Source: Anatilimnocola floriformis
Lineage (GTDB): Bacteria > Planctomycetota > Planctomycetia > Pirellulales > Pirellulaceae
DNA length: 64,000 nt
Reading direction: 5' to 3'
Assembly (NCBI RefSeq): GCF_024256385.1
Contig: NZ_JAMLFW010000005.1
Coordinates: 1-64,000 of the forward strand
In this document: positions 26,954 through 33,952 of the stretch, piece after piece
How the letters are laid out: every line of letters starts with the position of its first letter
Position numbering within the stretch: the stretch's first letter is position 1
Position numbers and translations under genes: made by a program
The notes under the pieces: model-generated
Database searches by the model: none
What the model was told of the DNA's origin: nothing
Seen by the model: only the letters and a program-made list of their open reading frames with translations

Positions 26954-27427
26954 TTAGGCGAACTGATTGTGATCGGCTTCGTCGAGCAATTGACGAATGT
27001 CTTGTACCGACGTCGCTTGCTTGAGGAAGCGGCAGAACGTGTCGTCGCGCAGCTGGCGCGAGATATTTTCCAGGGCCCGCAAGTGATCGGCTGGGCGATC
27101 CGGCGGCGAGACGAGCAGGAAGAAGAGGTGAACCTTGTCGCCGTCGAGGCTGTTGAAGTCAACGCCTTCGTGGCTCACGCCCACGGTGCCGACCAGCTTG
27201 GTGGCGCTGGGGTGCTTGGTGTGCGGAACGGCCACGCCGCGGCCGATGCCGGTGCTGCCGAGTTCTTCGCGCTTCAGAATGGCAGCGATGATGCCTTCTT
27301 GATCGGCGGCATTGATGGCGCCCGCTGCCGCCAAGCCTTCGACCAGTTCGCGGATCACGTCGGGCTTCTGCAGAGCGGTCACGCTGGCCTTGATGGCGTC
27401 GACCTGTACAAAATCACTGAACTTCAT
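26954..27427 (-). CDS. ptsN: PTS EIIA domain protein (fructose/nitrogen-regulatory type)
   Basis: The 157-residue stand-alone EIIA domain has the active-site segment GRGVAVPHTKHP with the phosphorylated His, LFFLLVSPPDRPADHLRALENISRQLRD, and the C-terminal helices of the family. Single-domain EIIA proteins of this branch act in the nitrogen-related regulatory PTS rather than in transport. ATG 27427 is preceded by AAGGA about eight bases upstream. It lies between hpf and ptsH, an order reminiscent of the rpoN-hpf-ptsN region of proteobacteria. The symbol is by family analogy. Confidence 0.9.
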   Translation of the reverse strand: MKFSDFVQVDAIKASVTALQKPDVIRELVEGLAAAGAINAADQEGIIAAILKREELGSTGIGRGVAVPHTKHPSATKLVGTVGVSHEGVDFNSLDGDKVHLFFLLVSPPDRPADHLRALENISRQLRDDTFCRFLKQATSVQDIRQLLDEADHNQFA

Positions 27428-27529
27428 TTCTCAGTTCCTTGCAATGAAAGGAGCAGCCAGCGACTGCCGCATTGTATCTAAATCAAGTTTGTTCGATTCA
27501 CCGCGATTGCGAAAGCCTCGCTCGCGAGA

Positions 27530-27877
27530 CTATTCATCTGTCGCTTCGGCGACGGGGGGCTCCAGGTGCTTATGACCGGTCGCCTTATGATCCTTCAGCC
27601 GTTCCTTGAATTTTCGCACTTGGGCCTCGACCTTGTCGATGACTCCATCGAGCGCGGTCAGCACATTTTCGGCCTTCACGGTGGCGATGAACTCGTCGTG
27701 ATGTTCGGCCAGGATCCGAACTTCCACGCTCGGTTCGTCGCGATGTTCGAGATCGACCACCACCTGAATCGCCGTGATCCGGTCAAACAACCGGCGGATC
27801 GATTCCACCTTATCGGAAATTTTTTCCTGGGTGCCGGGGCTCAAATGGCCATGCCGTGCCGAGATGTTGATCTGCAC
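27530..27877 (-). CDS. hpf: Ribosome hibernation promoting factor / RaiA-type protein
   Basis: The 115-residue short-form HPF binds the 30S decoding region and inactivates ribosomes in slow growth. QINISARHGHLSPGTQEKI, FDRITAIQVVVDLEHR and VEVRILAEHHDEFIATVKAENVLTALDGVIDKVEAQVRKFKERLKDH-type features are all seen (beta-alpha-beta-beta-beta-alpha order). GTG 27877 is chosen because GGAG lies eight bases upstream; an in-frame TTG at 27898 is less likely. The C-terminal domain of long HPF is absent; only a short Glu/Pro tail follows. Confidence 0.92.
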   Translation of the reverse strand: MQINISARHGHLSPGTQEKISDKVESIRRLFDRITAIQVVVDLEHRDEPSVEVRILAEHHDEFIATVKAENVLTALDGVIDKVEAQVRKFKERLKDHKATGHKHLEPPVAEATDE

Positions 27878-28108
27878 CGATGCTACTCCAAAAGTCAAAA
27901 GGGAAGCCCTCTAGTCTAGCTTTTACTGCGACGAGCAACAGGGCAGGAAAAATCGTACCTCACGGGAAATGCGCAAAGCCGAAATGCTGTGCGCCGCTCC
28001 GTTTAAATCCAATGTAACGATGAGGCCAGCAGGCGGGAATCAGGAGTCGGGCAACCGTCGGTCGCCGCAGATCGCACAGCGGCAAGGCCTTGCGCTGTTT
28101 GCGGGCGG

Positions 28109-28894
28109 TTAAAACCGCATCGAAGTAAACCCGCCGTCGACATACAGATCTTCGCCGGTGATGAACGATCCCCCCCCGCGCGAGAGGAGCAGGATGGCCG
28201 CGGCGACCAGTTCGCTCGGTTCGCCGAACCGGGCCATGGGCGTCTGGCGGAGGATGTTTTCGACCCGCGCGGCGTCCAGAATCTTGCGGTTCTGCTCGGC
28301 AGGAAAAAAGCCGGGGCAGATCGCGTTGACGCGGACCTTTTGCGTTGCATATTCGCGGGCCAGGTTTTTCGTCAGGTTCACCACGGCGGCTTTGGCGGCG
28401 GAATAGGCGAACACGCGCGACAACGGCAAATGCGAGGTCACGCTGCCGATGTTCAGAATGCTGCCCCCCTTTTCCTGAGTCGCCATGTAAGGCGCAAAAA
28501 CCTGGCAGCCGAGATGCGTCGTAAAGAGCTGACTCGTGATCACCGAGTTCCACTGCTCGTCGGTGATCTCGGCATAAGGAATGGCGCTGTTCGTGCCAGC
28601 GCAGTTCACCAGCATGTCGACCTGGCTGAACCGCGTGAGCGTACTGCGGAGAAGCTGCTGCACACTCTCGCGCTGGTCGGCGTTCACTTCCAGAAAGATC
28701 GCCCGGCCGCCCGCTTTTTCGATGGCAGCCACTCGCTCGGCGCCCCGTTCCTGCGAACGGCCAGCAATCACCACAATGGCCCCCGCCGCAGCGATCCCTT
28801 CGGCCAGCGCACCGCCGAGCACGCCGGTGCCGCCGATCACCACGGCAACCTGGCCGTCGAGCCCAAACAGTTTTGTCAGAAACTCACTCGCCAT
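28109..28894 (-). CDS. Short-chain dehydrogenase/reductase
   Basis: The 261-residue classical SDR has the NAD(P)-binding GGTGVLGGALA, NCAGTN, the catalytic Ser in LNIGSVTSHL, the Y-x-x-x-K motif as YSAAKAA, and ICPGFF after it. The length and the VDGGFTSMRF end fit 2-keto or hexuronate-type oxidoreductases such as the D-mannonate oxidoreductase-like group, but substrate is not provable from sequence. The C-terminal Gly-Gly-Gly loop before FITGEDLYVDGG is typical. It is monocistronic, with a REP-like pair just upstream. Confidence 0.92.
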   Translation of the reverse strand: MASEFLTKLFGLDGQVAVVIGGTGVLGGALAEGIAAAGAIVVIAGRSQERGAERVAAIEKAGGRAIFLEVNADQRESVQQLLRSTLTRFSQVDMLVNCAGTNSAIPYAEITDEQWNSVITSQLFTTHLGCQVFAPYMATQEKGGSILNIGSVTSHLPLSRVFAYSAAKAAVVNLTKNLAREYATQKVRVNAICPGFFPAEQNRKILDAARVENILRQTPMARFGEPSELVAAAILLLSRGGGSFITGEDLYVDGGFTSMRF

Positions 28895-28933
28895 GGAAAC
28901 TCATCCCGCCCGAATTGGCAGAACGAATGCGAA

Positions 28934-29004
28934 GTAGCTGAATTCGCCAGAATTCAGAGGTGGCAATCGGGCGTGACCATCTGAATTCTGGCGAATTCAG
29001 CTAC
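28934..29004. repeat. Inverted pair of GTAG-headed palindromes (BIME-like)
   Basis: GTAG (28934-28937) plus CTGAATTC-GCCA-GAATTCAG (28938-28957), a 23-bp spacer, then CTGAATTC-TGGC-GAATTCAG (28981-29000) plus CTAC (29001-29004). The two halves are exact reverse complements. It occupies the gap upstream of the SDR gene. Confidence 0.8.
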
Positions 29005-29059
29005 AGTCGATTCGACTGCCCTGATTTGCCGCTTGAACGACCCTGATGGTAGTCGGTGG

Positions 29060-29180
29060 CGGAAGGCATGGGGAGGGAGGAGGCGGGGGGCGAGAGGCGA
29101 GAGAGGAACAGCCTAACGGTGAAGGGTTCTCTGTTGTTTTCCCTACCCTCTTCCTCTCTTCAACCCTTCATCTCTCCGAC
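29060..29180. repeat. Purine-rich GGAGGCG/GCGAGAGGCG tract with a dyad
   Basis: A run of GGGAGGGAGGAGGCGGGGGG and GCGAGAGGCGAGAGAGG-like sequence (about 29070-29110) is followed by TGAAGGGTT...AACCCTTCA complementary segments around a pyrimidine-rich loop. A related purine-rich tract occurs at 50146-50180. It lies just past the stop of the 125-residue gene at 29184 and may be a dispersed non-coding repeat. Confidence 0.45.
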
Positions 29181-29183
29181 GCC

Positions 29184-29561
29184 TCACCGCTTCACGTGTT
29201 CGACGAGCTTTCCCTTCGTCACCGTTACCTGCAGGGTATCGAGGTCGAGCACGTACTCGGAGTGATTCTCGTTCTTGATGACGAGCGTTCCTTTGGTCGG
29301 CGTCACGAGGGTGATGAAGACATCCTGCACGTCCTTCTCTAGCACCACATCGTAGCGGACGACATACACCTGCTTCCGCCAGATCAGCCGATCGGTCGAC
29401 ACATCCCAAGCCTCGACGCAGCCCATCTGGTCATGCGGCACGCGATACTCGACCGCTCCCTGCCGAACCGGATCGACCTTCACCGGCGGCGAGCGTTTGG
29501 CAAACGCGGCCGGCGTGGCGAACAGACAGATAACCATTGCAAGGAGCGGGAGGTTTTTCAC
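29184..29561 (-). CDS. Small secreted hypothetical protein
   Basis: From GTG 29561 the product has 125 residues with a signal peptide (VKNLPLLAMVICLFATPAAFA). GGAAAG lies upstream of this start; the longer frame to 29909 runs through an inverted-repeat region and another gene and is rejected. The mature part has VEYRVPHDQMGCVEAWDVS, WRKQVYVVRYDVVLEKDVQD and VFITLVTPTKGTLVIKNENH, a beta-rich pattern without a named family. Function unknown. Confidence 0.7.
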   Translation of the reverse strand: MKNLPLLAMVICLFATPAAFAKRSPPVKVDPVRQGAVEYRVPHDQMGCVEAWDVSTDRLIWRKQVYVVRYDVVLEKDVQDVFITLVTPTKGTLVIKNENHSEYVLDLDTLQVTVTKGKLVEHVKR

Positions 29562-29645
29562 GAGAAGGTCTTTCCGTCGGATTTGAAGAGGCGCCACCTG
29601 AATAAGACGCAGTGTAAGGCGCATTGGTTTTCGCCGCCGCAAGAA

Positions 29646-29781
29646 AGCCCGCAGCGTGAGCGAGGGTTTGGGCGCGTGGACGCAAGAATTGGCAACGTGC
29701 GGCAGCACCATCGCGGTTGTGCTGTCGCACGTGGGTGGATCTAGAGTCTTCGCGCCCAAACCCTCGCTCACGCGTCGGGCT
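29646..29781. repeat. Nested 136-bp inverted repeat
   Basis: Outer arms of 31 bp (29646-29676 and 29751-29781) are reverse complements with two adjacent mismatches. An inner stem (ACGTGCGGCAGCAC at 29695-29708 with GTGCTGTCGCACGT at 29719-29732) has one mismatch. The whole could fold as a long hairpin with an internal loop. It lies between the secreted protein gene and the YjfB-like gene and contains no ORF of its own that I would call. Confidence 0.75.
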
Positions 29782-29790
29782 ACCTGGGAG

Positions 29791-29979
29791 TTACGCGTAG
29801 AGATCGAGCTGCTTGCCGGTATCGAGCGTCTTGCCGATTTGGGCGGCCGATTGCAGCATCTGATTGATGGCTGCGCCCTGTTGCTTGTCAGCGGCTTGGG
29901 CCTTCCCAAGAACGCTGATCATAATCTGCGTTTGCACGGCAGAGTTCTGAGCGGCGGATAAGCTGGAAGTGTCGCACAT
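29791..29979 (-). CDS. YjfB-like putative motility protein
   Basis: The 62-residue product reads as a YjfB-family protein: an N-terminal helix with alternating small residues, then QTQIMISVLGKAQAADKQQG, AINQMLQSAAQ and the ending TGKQLDLYA, which parallels the short YjfB proteins of Bacillus (ISVMKKA, KQQGQALTQML, and a final G-Q-x-x-D-x-x). Family members are described as putative motility proteins; biochemical role unknown. No flagellar genes are nearby. Confidence 0.7.
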   Translation of the reverse strand: MCDTSSLSAAQNSAVQTQIMISVLGKAQAADKQQGAAINQMLQSAAQIGKTLDTGKQLDLYA

Positions 29980-30134
29980 GGCCGGTGAGTGGGCAGGGAA
30001 AGAAAGATCGGCGTCTCTTCCTCGTCATCGGCTTGCCTGCGAGCGGATTTCAAAAAACTTGGCCCAAGCAGATTACACGGAGTATTCCGCACAATCGGCG
30101 GAAGCTGGAGTATGCTGCTGGAAAAGGGGATCCC

Positions 30135-30752
30135 GTGAATCAAGCCTGGCCCTTCCACGACGAGCCGAACACTGCGTGCTTTACCACGACCTTTGTGCTC
30201 GAGGGTTCGCCGATCTTGCGCGTGTATCACGACTTCGATGGCGGTTGGCAGTTTCATGGCGATGACGATCAGCCGGCGACCGCGGAAGTTGCGCGCGTCG
30301 TTTCGCTGGCGAGCATGGTGACGCGCGACGCCGCGCTCGCGCAGTTGCGTGATCTGCCGTATGGCTGGCGAGCGACACGCAGTAGCGTTCGAGCACCGTG
30401 GCTGTTGGAGAAGAACAATCCGTATCCCACGTTCGCCGAAAACGGTTACTACCTGGAAGACGCGCTCTGGCTGTCGCAATATCGCGACGACATCACTCCT
30501 CCGCCGGAAGAAACGCGAGACGATCTTCCGCCCGGCACTTATGTGAAGCTTATTTTTCGTTTCGCCGCCGAAGACGCCGAACGGCAGGATGATGAAACAG
30601 AGCGGATGTGGGTGCAAATCACCGACCGCGACGAAGACGAAAACTACGTCGGCGAACTCGCCAACGACCCGCATCACGCACAGGTTCTAGCCTGCGGCGA
30701 CGTCGTGTCATTTCATCCGCTGCACATCATGGCGGTATTGGAGGCGGAGTAG
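30135..30752 (+). CDS. DUF2314-like domain protein
   Basis: From GTG 30135, preceded by AGGGG, the product has 205 residues. The N-terminal half has TTTFVLEGSPILRVYHDFDGG and WQFHGDDD, a segment common in cytosolic proteins paired with DUF2185 or DUF2314. The C-terminal half (MWVQITDRDEDENYVGELANDP, then GDVVSFHPLHIM) matches the DUF2314 pattern in which a Gly-x-Leu-x-Asn-x-Pro turn is conserved. No signal peptide. Proteins of this type occur in polymorphic-toxin immunity contexts, but no toxin gene is adjacent. Function uncertain. Confidence 0.72.
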   Translation: MNQAWPFHDEPNTACFTTTFVLEGSPILRVYHDFDGGWQFHGDDDQPATAEVARVVSLASMVTRDAALAQLRDLPYGWRATRSSVRAPWLLEKNNPYPTFAENGYYLEDALWLSQYRDDITPPPEETRDDLPPGTYVKLIFRFAAEDAERQDDETERMWVQITDRDEDENYVGELANDPHHAQVLACGDVVSFHPLHIMAVLEAE

Positions 30753-30849
30753 ATTTTGAGGGTGGCTCTGGCTTATTCAATGCCACCCGTTTGGGTTGCA
30801 GTAAAGTGGTAGTGGCACATTAAGTGGACCTTAGCCGGGAAAGGCGGAA

Positions 30850-31137
30850 TTAAGGGGAAACCGGAATCTTTGGCGATGCCCCTGAGCGTGACTCAAACGC
30901 CGGACTCGCCCACACTCCCGGCCGCAACTTCCGGTCGATCTGCTCTAGGGGCCAGAAGATTCGCGATGGCCAGTCGCCATTCATGCGGTAGTTCCGAAAG
31001 GCGATGCGATCCATGCTCACTCTTTCAAGCCGATCTTCACCTGGTTGAACCAGCACCAAATAACTCCCCACGTACAACACTGGCAGGAGCAACAGCACGA
31101 TGGCGACAATCAGAGGTGCGCGGGATTCGCGGGTCAT
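30850..31137 (-). CDS. Small membrane-anchored hypothetical protein, cassette gene 2
   Basis: The 95-residue product has one transmembrane helix (PLIVAIVLLLLPVLYVGSYL, about residues 8-28) and a short external part (RMNGDWPSRIFWPLEQIDRK). Its ATG overlaps the stop of the upstream cassette gene as ATGA, so the pair is translationally coupled. It lies wholly inside the 23-bp inverted repeats. No family recognised. Confidence 0.65.
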   Translation of the reverse strand: MTRESRAPLIVAIVLLLLPVLYVGSYLVLVQPGEDRLERVSMDRIAFRNYRMNGDWPSRIFWPLEQIDRKLRPGVWASPAFESRSGASPKIPVSP

Positions 31138-31478
31138 GTCCCAACTCTTTTAAAAGTGTGCGGCTCCTCGTGCATCCAAATCTTCAGATCATCGCCATCT
31201 CGTTTGTAGGGGAGATACACCTCTCCCCACTTGATTCTGCGAATTAGCGGATACACGCTGTAACGCGACCTGCCACCCAAAGGCGCGTCGGCATACCCAT
31301 TGGTGCCGAAGCTCCAGCCGCCGTCAGACCCGGTAACCGGCTCCCATCTACCCTGAATCGCCTTGCACTCATACGCGCAGTAACAGTACGCCGCAACGCA
31401 AACGAACAGGAACATTGTGGCGATAGTCAGTCTCGCGGTTTGGGGTGTCATGAGGGCCATGGGCATTCCGTTTGGCAA
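31134..31478 (-). CDS. Small membrane-anchored hypothetical protein, cassette gene 1
   Basis: The 114-residue product starts at about 31478 (later Met codons at 31466 and 31460 are alternatives). One transmembrane helix (LTIATMFLFVCVAAYCYCAY) is followed by a domain with WSFGTNGYADAPLGGRS and RIKWGEVYLPYKRDGDDLKIW. It overlaps the 95-residue gene by four bases. The pair is the only content of the inverted-repeat cassette. No family recognised. Confidence 0.66.
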   Translation of the reverse strand: MPNGMPMALMTPQTARLTIATMFLFVCVAAYCYCAYECKAIQGRWEPVTGSDGGWSFGTNGYADAPLGGRSRYSVYPLIRRIKWGEVYLPYKRDGDDLKIWMHEEPHTFKRVGT

Positions 31479-31720
31479 TAATGACGAAAGACTTCACTCC
31501 ACCGCGTAATCCGGCACGGTTTGGGTCGGGCATCGATGATTAGCGGCAGTTGTTCCCGCCTTATTTTGCGGGTCTACTTAATGTGCCACTACCAATAAAG
31601 TGCAATATTCCAGCGCGATATTGCAGGCTGGTTTTGCTGCCAAGTCTTTTTACTGTAATGATTTGCGCGAGAAATCGAGTTTCGTATTGCTTGCAATAAT
31701 CTAGGGGTCTGAAAGGGGGG

Positions 31721-33226
31721 CTATTTGGTCGCCGTGCTGGGCTTTTGCGCTGTTTCGCCAGCGGGCTTTTCGGCCGGTGTTGGTTCGCCGGCGGACTTCG
31801 GTGGGTCGAACAGGCGGAAGCCAGAGATTAGTTCCTGATCGATGTGGGCGTACTTTTCCACGAGCTTCGCATCAATGGTGAAGACCAGCGAAGCGCGGCG
31901 GCCTTCGGAATCGGAGACGTGATAATAGGTCCACTGGATCGGAATTTCCGAGGCAGCGCCAGTGACGAGCAGGCGGTACACCAGCAAGCCGTTATCGGTG
32001 GTGTTTTGCGAGGCTTCGGCGATGGTGCCCTTGTTTTGCTCGAGGGCTTTCTTCACGTCCCCCTGAAAGGCTTCGATCGTGAGCTTCTCGTCCTTGGCGA
32101 AGTTCTTGAGTTTGGCGATGTTGCATTGGGCGATGAGTTCGCCACGATCGACAAGCCGCAGGACCGCGCTGTCGTAACGCTCGGTCATCACCCGCCAACG
32201 GCGATCGTGGTTGAGCTCGAGACCACCTTTTTCGGAACGGAAGGTCAGCAGCTTTTGACCAAGGCCTGCCGTGAGGGGCAGCATGCTGAGGGACTTTTCG
32301 CTGAGCTCGGGCGCGTCGTCGGTGAGGGCCGTGAGGATGCGGATCCGCGTGGTGACGTCGTAACCCGGCTGGGCATGGCCGACCGCGCGATTTTCGGTGA
32401 AGCTGAGGGCGATCCAGGTGAGGAGTTGCTCCTTGGGATCGAGGTTGATCTTGGCTTTGAGATTTACTTCGCTCGAAACGCCACCGACCGCGCCGGTGAC
32501 TTTTCCTTCGAGCGAGAGAATCGCAATGCCATCGCGCAGCTCGTCGAACTTGCCGACAACGTCATGCTTGTGAACGGCATCGAGACTGAGCAGTCGAACC
32601 ACGGCAGCATCGGGCACCGGCCAGGTTTCGCCAACCTTCAGGGCTTTGCCGGGCAGGAGCGACTCAGGCAATACGCCGGTGCCGGGAACGTCGATCAGTT
32701 CGAGTTCCTCACGGAGCAGTGGCCCCTCGGGCGAGAAGTAGATCCCCTCGTCGCTTTCGGCCTGCAGCACGACCAATCGGCGCTCGTCGCGCAGCTTCTC
32801 GCTGAACTCGGTGTTTTTCAGATTGAATTTGGTTTCCGCCGTTTCGTAGTGGCGAACCAGGCGAGTGGCAGCCGAGTCTTTTCCGGCCGGCTTTGTTTCC
32901 GGCAGCCGCCGTTGCAAGAACAGCTGGTCGGCGGTTACTGACATGGGGAGGAATTTCACTTCCCGCCCGGTGGGGTTCATTTTCATCTGGCCGGAGACTT
33001 CGACAGCGACCTTCACCCGCTGGGTGCGCGTCTCATTGGAGTTGACTGCTAGCAGCAGCGCGCCGTCCTTGCTGGGCTTGGCGTCGTCGGCAGCGTAGGT
33101 AGCAGTTCCCGCAGTGGCGAGAAGGCCTGCCACTGCCGAAACCCGCAAAAATTTCCGCCGAGAAATTTCAGCGGACAAGGAATCGGTGCTGGCAACGAAG
33201 TGTTTATAGTGGCGGAGATGCGTCAT
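31721..33226 (-). CDS. Tat-exported hypothetical protein
   Basis: The 501-residue product has a twin-arginine signal: ISRRKFLRVSAVAGLLATAG at about residues 21-40, with the S-R-R-x-F-L consensus. The mature part is a repetitive beta-rich domain (VKVAVEVSGQMKMN, VLQAESDEGIYFSPEGPLL, GKVTGAVGGVSSEVNLKAKI) similar to planctomycete proteins of unknown function, ending in a Pro/Ala/Glu-rich tail. It is exported folded, so a cofactor or quick folding may be involved. No catalytic motif is evident. Separate from neighbours. Confidence 0.82.
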   Translation of the reverse strand: MTHLRHYKHFVASTDSLSAEISRRKFLRVSAVAGLLATAGTATYAADDAKPSKDGALLLAVNSNETRTQRVKVAVEVSGQMKMNPTGREVKFLPMSVTADQLFLQRRLPETKPAGKDSAATRLVRHYETAETKFNLKNTEFSEKLRDERRLVVLQAESDEGIYFSPEGPLLREELELIDVPGTGVLPESLLPGKALKVGETWPVPDAAVVRLLSLDAVHKHDVVGKFDELRDGIAILSLEGKVTGAVGGVSSEVNLKAKINLDPKEQLLTWIALSFTENRAVGHAQPGYDVTTRIRILTALTDDAPELSEKSLSMLPLTAGLGQKLLTFRSEKGGLELNHDRRWRVMTERYDSAVLRLVDRGELIAQCNIAKLKNFAKDEKLTIEAFQGDVKKALEQNKGTIAEASQNTTDNGLLVYRLLVTGAASEIPIQWTYYHVSDSEGRRASLVFTIDAKLVEKYAHIDQELISGFRLFDPPKSAGEPTPAEKPAGETAQKPSTATK

Positions 33227-33952
33227 TTTGGATCCCGATTTGAGACGGCGGTCCCGAATCGAGACTTCGCCCCTTCGCCCGACCTACCCAGTTTGCGGAT
33301 TAGTCCTATTCCGCGGGGTAACAAGCATCGTGATCATCGGTTTGGGACGGTGGCGGTGTTCAACAAAACCCAATTGTCCGGCGTGTGGTTTGTGCTGGTG
33401 AGACTGGATTGTTGTCCCCGGAAGCGATCTGGTCGCTGTGATAGCAAAGTCACGCAGAGAACGGCAAAACGTGGCGCTTTTCGATCGATTCGGCCCTGAG
33501 AATATGTGCCGCGATTGCGGGTTGGGAGAAATCCAAAGCGCAAGCGCGAACTTGAGTTACAGCGGATGTGACTTACTCAATAACGGCGGTTTGCCGCGTA
33601 CCGTTGGCCAAGGTGTCCAACGCGGCATAGCAAATGCATCCCTCCAAAGCGTTGCCCGAGTGGCTGTCACAAATTTTAAGGCGCGGTGTCTTTCAGAATG
33701 TGACAAACGTCCGGCAAAAACCAACTAAGAGTCATCAACAAGTGTAAGGAATTGCTCGACACCCGGTATCTGATGGTGAGAGAGAACAAACGTTGATCTG
33801 CAAGCGTAAGTGAGTGCAGGAGTTCGGCGGTTAGTGAGCAAGAGGCTCACTGGCAAGAGGCGGACCCAATCGATCAGTCGGCGGCAGGAGGCCAGGAACA
33901 GTCGGCGGATCGGAAAATCCCGGCCATAAACCGGGTAGAATAGAGGCTTATC
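33227..33952. other. 726-bp region without a convincing gene, upstream of the HTH-sigma factor
   Basis: It is flanked by divergent genes. Two plus-strand frames (near 33200-33499 and 33438-33728) lack motifs and ribosome-binding sites and are not called. The length suggests a long 5' leader or several regulatory sites for the sigma-factor gene. I see no hairpin with a T-run and no known riboswitch pattern. Confidence 0.45.

Larger units (their letters stand above)
30808..31593. mobile_element. Possible non-autonomous cassette with 23-bp terminal inverted repeats
   Basis: The left end (30808-30830) and right end (31571-31593) are reverse complements over 23 bp with one mismatch. AAGGCGG occurs inside both ends, hinting at a longer imperfect repeat. 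TAAAGT abuts the left end (30802-30807) and recurs two bases beyond the right end (31596-31601), compatible with a target-site duplication. The 786-bp interior contains only two small overlapping genes and no transposase, so it would be a MITE-like or cargo cassette moved in trans. Ends do not match any IS I can name. Confidence 0.6.

Noticed and set aside
33200-33728. Two plus-strand frames upstream of the HTH-sigma gene
   Set aside because: No coherent family pattern or ribosome-binding site.
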